DNA of 64,000 nucleotides from Bacteroidota bacterium. GTDB lineage: Bacteria > Bacteroidota > Bacteroidia > JACCXN01. The notes below the pieces were generated by a model. It saw only the letters and a program-made list of their open reading frames with translations, had not been told where the DNA came from and did not search any database. The stretch is from assembly GCA_013696965.1 (NCBI GenBank), contig JACCXN010000094.1, forward strand, positions 1 through 64,000. The letters run 5' to 3'. A program made the translations under genes and the position numbers. Shown here in pieces: positions 61,934 through 64,000 of this stretch. Positions within the stretch are counted from its first letter, which is position 1, and every line of letters begins with the position of its first letter.

Positions 61934-64000
61934 TTGAAAATACTTTTATTCCGTTATCGCTTTTTGCTCCTTGCATTGATTTCTTTAATAATAGCTATTG
62001 TTGTAAATAACAGTGCCCTGCCTTTTTATTCAAAAGAATTATGCACAAGTAAATTTAACAAGGAACTTCAGAATAAAGATATTGAACTTGAAAAAACGGT
62101 ATCTTATTTTGCCAATTTCATTAAAAACGCTAAGCCCCAAAAGCTTTTTATTCAAGAAAAGGATCAACTCGAGAAATTATACAATGAACAAGGAATCTCC
62201 ATTTTTGTTTTTGAAGATGATTCAATGGCATTTTGGTCTCATAATGCTGTTCCGGTACTTAATTCTTTTAACCTATCTGAGCTGAGCGCAACAATTGTTC
62301 GATTACAAACAGGTTGGTACAGGGTAAATATCCAAAAAGAAAAGAATTTAACAGTTGCCGGCCTGGCATTAATTAAAAGCGAATATACGCACCAAAACCA
62401 ATATTTGCAGGATCATTTTCAGAAGGATTTTTCATTGCCAGAGAATACACAGTTGAATTTTAACCAGCGCGCCTCAGAAAATCATGTATTTGATTCAAAA
62501 GGAAAATTTCTTTTTACCTTAATATATGACAGTGCAATACATTTTAATCAACTAAAAAATTACTTTGTAATAACTCTTGTATTACTTGTTGTGCTGTTTC
62601 TTATATTGTTTTTTCAGAATGAAATTGTAAGGCGACTTAAACAAAATCAAGGATTTTACTTCCTGCTTTTTTCAATTACACTGATTGTTGGGCGTGTTTT
62701 AACCATTCAAACCCAGTTTCCTGGAATCATTTATTCCCTTGATTTGTTTTCTCCTGTGCATTATGCAACTTCCTGGGCATTCCCCTCAATGGGCGATTTT
62801 TTAGTTAATGCTCTTTTACTGTGCTATTTGTTTTATTTTATAAATCAAAAAATGCCCTTAAAAAGCGCTTTTGTCGATAGGTTAAGCATTGCTAAAAAAG
62901 ATTACCTTGGCTTGCTTGTTGTATTGCTAGTTCTTGCCTTTGCTTTGTTAATTACAATGTGGCTTTCCGGCCTTGTCTTGCATTCTGATGTATTGTTTAA
63001 CCTAAGCAATATTTTTGAACTGAATTATTTGAGTTTAACCGGGTATTTTATTGCTTCACTCTTGTTGTTTGCCTTTTACCTGCTTTGCGATAAGGCCATG
63101 GGAGTTTTATTACTTTTGAAGATTAAAAACACAAGAATTGCGCAACTTGTTTTATTTGCCTTTTTGCCATTTGCTCTGCTTTCATACCAGGAGTCAGGTT
63201 CCTTTGATTTGATATTGTTAATTTGGCCGCTTCCTGTGTTATTCACTATCTGGTGGATTAAGACAAAACAAAATAAAATTTATAACTTTTCAACTGTATT
63301 AATCATTGTTCTAGTATTTTCAATTTATGCCTCCCATGTATTTAATTCTTTTTCATCTTTTAAGGAAATAGAAAACAGGCGAGTATTAGTTCAAAAACTT
63401 GCACGGGAGAAGGATCCAATTGCAGAATATCTATTCAAGGAAATAGAAGAGAAAATAAGTGTGGATAAAAAAGCAAAGTCACTTTCTTCTGAATATTGGA
63501 AAAACAGGGAGGAATTGGACACTTACTTAAAAGAAAATTATTTTAATGGTTTTTGGGACAGATATGACCTGCAAGTAACAGTATGTAGGGAACAGGATTC
63601 ATTGTTTGTTGCACCAATGGAGCAACGGGTTAATTGTGCCGCCTTTTTTGAAAACCTGATTAATGTAACAGGAGAAAAGGTAAATGGTTCCAATTTGTAT
63701 TTTCTTGATAACAACTCTGGCAGGGTTAGCTATCTTGCTAAACTTACAATTCATTCTCATTATCCCAATAAAAACACCCAATATCTTTTCCTTGAAATAG
63801 ATTCAAAATTCAAGCCCGAAGGAACAGGATATCCCGAACTTTTATTGGATGCATCTGAAATTGTTCAAAGCGCGGATATTTTAAATTATTCTTTTGCTAA
63901 GTATAAGGATGGTAAATTGGTAAGTAAATCAGGGCCTTACCAGTATACTATTTTTTCCTCTCCCTATTTAAAAACGGAGAATGATTTGCACTTTTTTAAG
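61934..64000 (+). CDS. Large multi-pass membrane protein, probably a sensor histidine kinase (N-terminal part)
   Basis: The frame starts at TTG 61934 and is open to the window end, 689 codons, so the gene is truncated by the window. One signal-anchor helix (about 8-27) comes first, then a periplasmic region (about 30-195), then about eight hydrophobic segments between 196 and 470, and a second soluble periplasmic-type domain from about 480. This plan (periplasmic domain, multi-helix core, second sensor domain) is known from long Bacteroidota hybrid-free histidine kinases with HAMP and HATPase domains further downstream. The kinase domain itself is not in view, so the assignment is inferred from topology and family memory. 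Confidence 0.7.
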   Translation, partial: MKILLFRYRFLLLALISLIIAIVVNNSALPFYSKELCTSKFNKELQNKDIELEKTVSYFANFIKNAKPQKLFIQEKDQLEKLYNEQGISIFVFEDDSMAFWSHNAVPVLNSFNLSELSATIVRLQTGWYRVNIQKEKNLTVAGLALIKSEYTHQNQYLQDHFQKDFSLPENTQLNFNQRASENHVFDSKGKFLFTLIYDSAIHFNQLKNYFVITLVLLVVLFLILFFQNEIVRRLKQNQGFYFLLFSITLIVGRVLTIQTQFPGIIYSLDLFSPVHYATSWAFPSMGDFLVNALLLCYLFYFINQKMPLKSAFVDRLSIAKKDYLGLLVVLLVLAFALLITMWLSGLVLHSDVLFNLSNIFELNYLSLTGYFIASLLLFAFYLLCDKAMGVLLLLKIKNTRIAQLVLFAFLPFALLSYQESGSFDLILLIWPLPVLFTIWWIKTKQNKIYNFSTVLIIVLVFSIYASHVFNSFSSFKEIENRRVLVQKLAREKDPIAEYLFKEIEEKISVDKKAKSLSSEYWKNREELDTYLKENYFNGFWDRYDLQVTVCREQDSLFVAPMEQRVNCAAFFENLINVTGEKVNGSNLYFLDNNSGRVSYLAKLTIHSHYPNKNTQYLFLEIDSKFKPEGTGYPELLLDASEIVQSADILNYSFAKYKDGKLVSKSGPYQYTIFSSPYLKTENDLHFFK

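Overview
The window is AT-rich chromosomal DNA from a member of the Bacteroidota. The evidence is three secreted proteins with C-terminal Por-type (type IX secretion) sorting domains, a TonB-dependent receptor with an N-terminal carboxypeptidase-D-like domain, many Bacteroidota-style lipoproteins, weak or absent Shine-Dalgarno sequences, and recurrent TAnnTTTG promoter elements typical of the Bacteroidota primary sigma factor. Genus cannot be fixed from this sequence. Most of the window is ordinary core and cell-surface gene content, interrupted by several small accessory patches.

Layout: 0.07-1.5 kb holds a tandem, hairpin-rich repeat followed by an orphan MqsA/Panacea-type antitoxin-like gene. 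1.7-7.4 kb (minus strand) carries a phoU remnant, a small lipoprotein, a beta-helix lipoprotein and a TonB-dependent receptor. 7.7-10.7 kb has two tandem TPR membrane proteins; the second is split by a one-base frameshift. 10.9-17.7 kb has a GNAT enzyme, a secreted reprolysin-like metalloprotease, a lipoprotein, a methyltransferase, a DUF2461 protein and another type IX cargo protein. 17.8-22.0 kb is the most plastic stretch: a decayed esterase, then a segment bounded by 15-bp copies of the 3' end of tRNA-Arg(CCG). That segment contains a DEVD-box RNA helicase, a REP-associated tyrosine transposase with three REP-like blocks, and a lipoprotein.

22-30.7 kb carries small envelope proteins, two AI-2E-family transporters, YraN, LD-carboxypeptidase and MetRS. 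30.9-32.3 kb is a second tRNA-adjacent accessory patch: tRNA-Arg(CCT), a probable ORF6N remnant, and a GNAT toxin-like gene with a coupled 48-residue upstream gene. 32.7-36.2 kb is a large repeat-containing type IX cargo protein. 36.4-37.2 kb is a broken higBA module that contains a second copy of the repeat from the left edge. 37.2-44.0 kb has LutB, RNase R, an SDR oxidoreductase and Dxs. 44.4-51.1 kb is a complete TetR-TolC-adaptor-RND efflux operon. 51.4-64 kb has AsnS, RpoN, a PAP2-like membrane protein, an azurin-like cupredoxin, a basic lipoprotein, a NUC1 endonuclease, SixA-like phosphatase, Ppk1 and Ppx, a MITE-like fold-back element, a DUF6973 protein and the start of a large multi-pass membrane protein that leaves the window.

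Functional groupings: Ppk1 and Ppx form a polyphosphate synthesis/degradation pair. The efflux operon is a self-regulated tripartite pump. RpoN and the PAP2-like gene overlap and are translationally coupled. The most unusual material is non-coding or mobile: the REP/transposase segment at tRNA-Arg(CCG), the hairpin repeat shared by two antitoxin loci, and the fold-back element with an apparent 11-bp target duplication at the 3' end of the DUF6973 gene.
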